NCBI GenBank assembly: GCA_903643055.1 | Contig: CAHJWV010000749.1 | Span: 1-8,222, forward strand | Direction of reading: 5' to 3' | From: Burkholderiales bacterium | GTDB taxonomy: Bacteria; Pseudomonadota; Gammaproteobacteria; Burkholderiales; Burkholderiaceae | DNA: 8,222 nt | In this document: positions 7,633 through 8,222 of the stretch, one piece after another | How the letters are laid out: each line of letters begins with the position of its first letter | Numbering within the stretch: position 1 is the first letter of the stretch | Position numbers and translations under genes: made by a program | The notes under the pieces: model-generated | The model's database searches: none | Seen by the model: the letters and a program-made list of their open reading frames with translations, nothing else | Told to the model about the DNA's origin: nothing

Positions 7633-8222
7633 TCAGGCGGGGAAGACGCCCGTCGACAGGTAACGGTCGCCGCGGTCGCAGACCACGAACACGATGGTCG
7701 CGCGCTCGACCTGTTTTGCAATCTCCAGCGCTACCCAGCACGCACCGGCCGCGGAGATGCCGGCAAACAGGCCTTCTTCGCGCGCCAGGCGCCGCGCCAT
7801 GTCTTCGGCGGCCTCCTGGCTGACCGAACGCGTCTCGTCGATGTGGGTCGGGTCGTAGATCTTCGGCAGATAAGCCGCGGGCCATTTGCGGATGCCCGGA
7901 ATGCGCGAACCTTCGCTGGGCTGTGCGCCGATCACGCGCACCGCCGGGTTCTTCTCCTTCAGGTAACGCGAGGTGCCAGTGATGGTGCCGGTGGTGCCCA
8001 TCGCGCTGACGAAGTGGGTGATGCCGCCTTCGGTGTCTTGCCAGATCTCGGGGCCGGTGGTTTCGTAATGGATGCGTGGGTTGTCGCCATTGCCGAACTG
8101 GTCGAGCACACGGCCTTTGCCGTCGCGCTGCATCTGCTCGGCCAGGTCACGCGCATGCTCCATCCCGCCACTGCGCGGCGTCAGGATCAGCTCGGCGCCA
8201 AAGGCTTTCATCGTCTGCGCGC
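7633..8222 (-). CDS. cysM: Cysteine synthase B (O-acetylserine sulfhydrylase), 5' part missing
   Basis: A PLP enzyme that makes cysteine from O-acetylserine and sulfide; the CysM form can also use thiosulfate. About 195 C-terminal residues are visible, and the first roughly 100, including the PLP lysine, lie beyond the right edge. The frame stays open through the edge, so the methionine at 8211 is internal. The sequence follows E. coli CysM closely: MKAFGAELILTPRSGGMEHA, LDQFGNGDNPRIHYETTGPE, then ITHFVSAMGTTGTITGTSRY with the GTTGT phosphate-binding loop. After these come QPSEGSRIPGIRKWPAAYLP and the CysM-type ending CDRGDRYLSTGVF. The cofactor-side motif is GISAAGA where E. coli has GVSSGGA; the first serine is kept. 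The protein ends 2 residues after GVF, shorter than the E. coli tail. It heads the visible part of the minus-strand cluster, five bases before the Nudix gene. Confidence 0.95.
   Translation of the reverse strand, partial: AQTMKAFGAELILTPRSGGMEHARDLAEQMQRDGKGRVLDQFGNGDNPRIHYETTGPEIWQDTEGGITHFVSAMGTTGTITGTSRYLKEKNPAVRVIGAQPSEGSRIPGIRKWPAAYLPKIYDPTHIDETRSVSQEAAEDMARRLAREEGLFAGISAAGACWVALEIAKQVERATIVFVVCDRGDRYLSTGVFPA

Noticed and set aside
6801..7721. 306-residue reading of the tusA frame extending into the Nudix gene
   Set aside because: Only the last 75 residues match TusA; the upstream part is an out-of-frame reading of the Nudix gene. A true fusion would need both domains in one frame, and the Nudix box is in a different frame.
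7076..7885. 269-residue reading of the Nudix frame extending into cysM
   Set aside because: Residues before the ATG at 7627 are an out-of-frame reading of cysM. The zinc ribbon starts right after that ATG, and the spacing to the cysM stop is natural.

Overview
The window reads as an ordinary chromosomal stretch of a GC-rich betaproteobacterium, most likely a member of the Burkholderiales (Rubrivivax/Leptothrix/Methylibium-like). That placement is an inference from the high GC content, strong G/C third positions, and the style of the ValRS, GalU and CysM proteins. I see no transposase, integrase, phage gene, tRNA, rRNA or CRISPR array.

Left part (1-2650). A minus-strand gene enters from the left edge (1-1026, 3' end missing). 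It encodes a membrane-anchored or exported periplasmic-binding-type protein. Across a 252-bp divergent spacer, a plus-strand gene (1279-2556, GTG start) encodes a lipoprotein made of four units of about 100 residues that resemble DUF4397. Two consecutive hairpins (2574-2638) close this unit.

Middle (2651-6708). valS (valyl-tRNA synthetase, complete with editing domain and C-terminal coiled coil) and galU (UTP-glucose-1-phosphate uridylyltransferase) lie in tandem on the plus strand. They are separated by 263 bp that hold inverted repeats and a probable galU promoter. They are housekeeping genes with separate jobs: translation, and supply of UDP-glucose for envelope polysaccharide.

Right part (6709-8222). 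Converging on galU is a tight minus-strand cluster, in transcription order cysM (5' part missing) - zinc-ribbon Nudix hydrolase - tusA-family sulfur carrier. The spacings are 5 bp and 47 bp. Two of the three genes handle sulfur: cysteine synthesis and persulfide relay. The Nudix enzyme between them is of unknown substrate. Two small hairpins lie in the 92-bp convergent gap.

I find no clear new system. The least understood items are the four-repeat lipoprotein, the divergently encoded binding protein, and the Nudix protein embedded in the cysM-tusA cluster.
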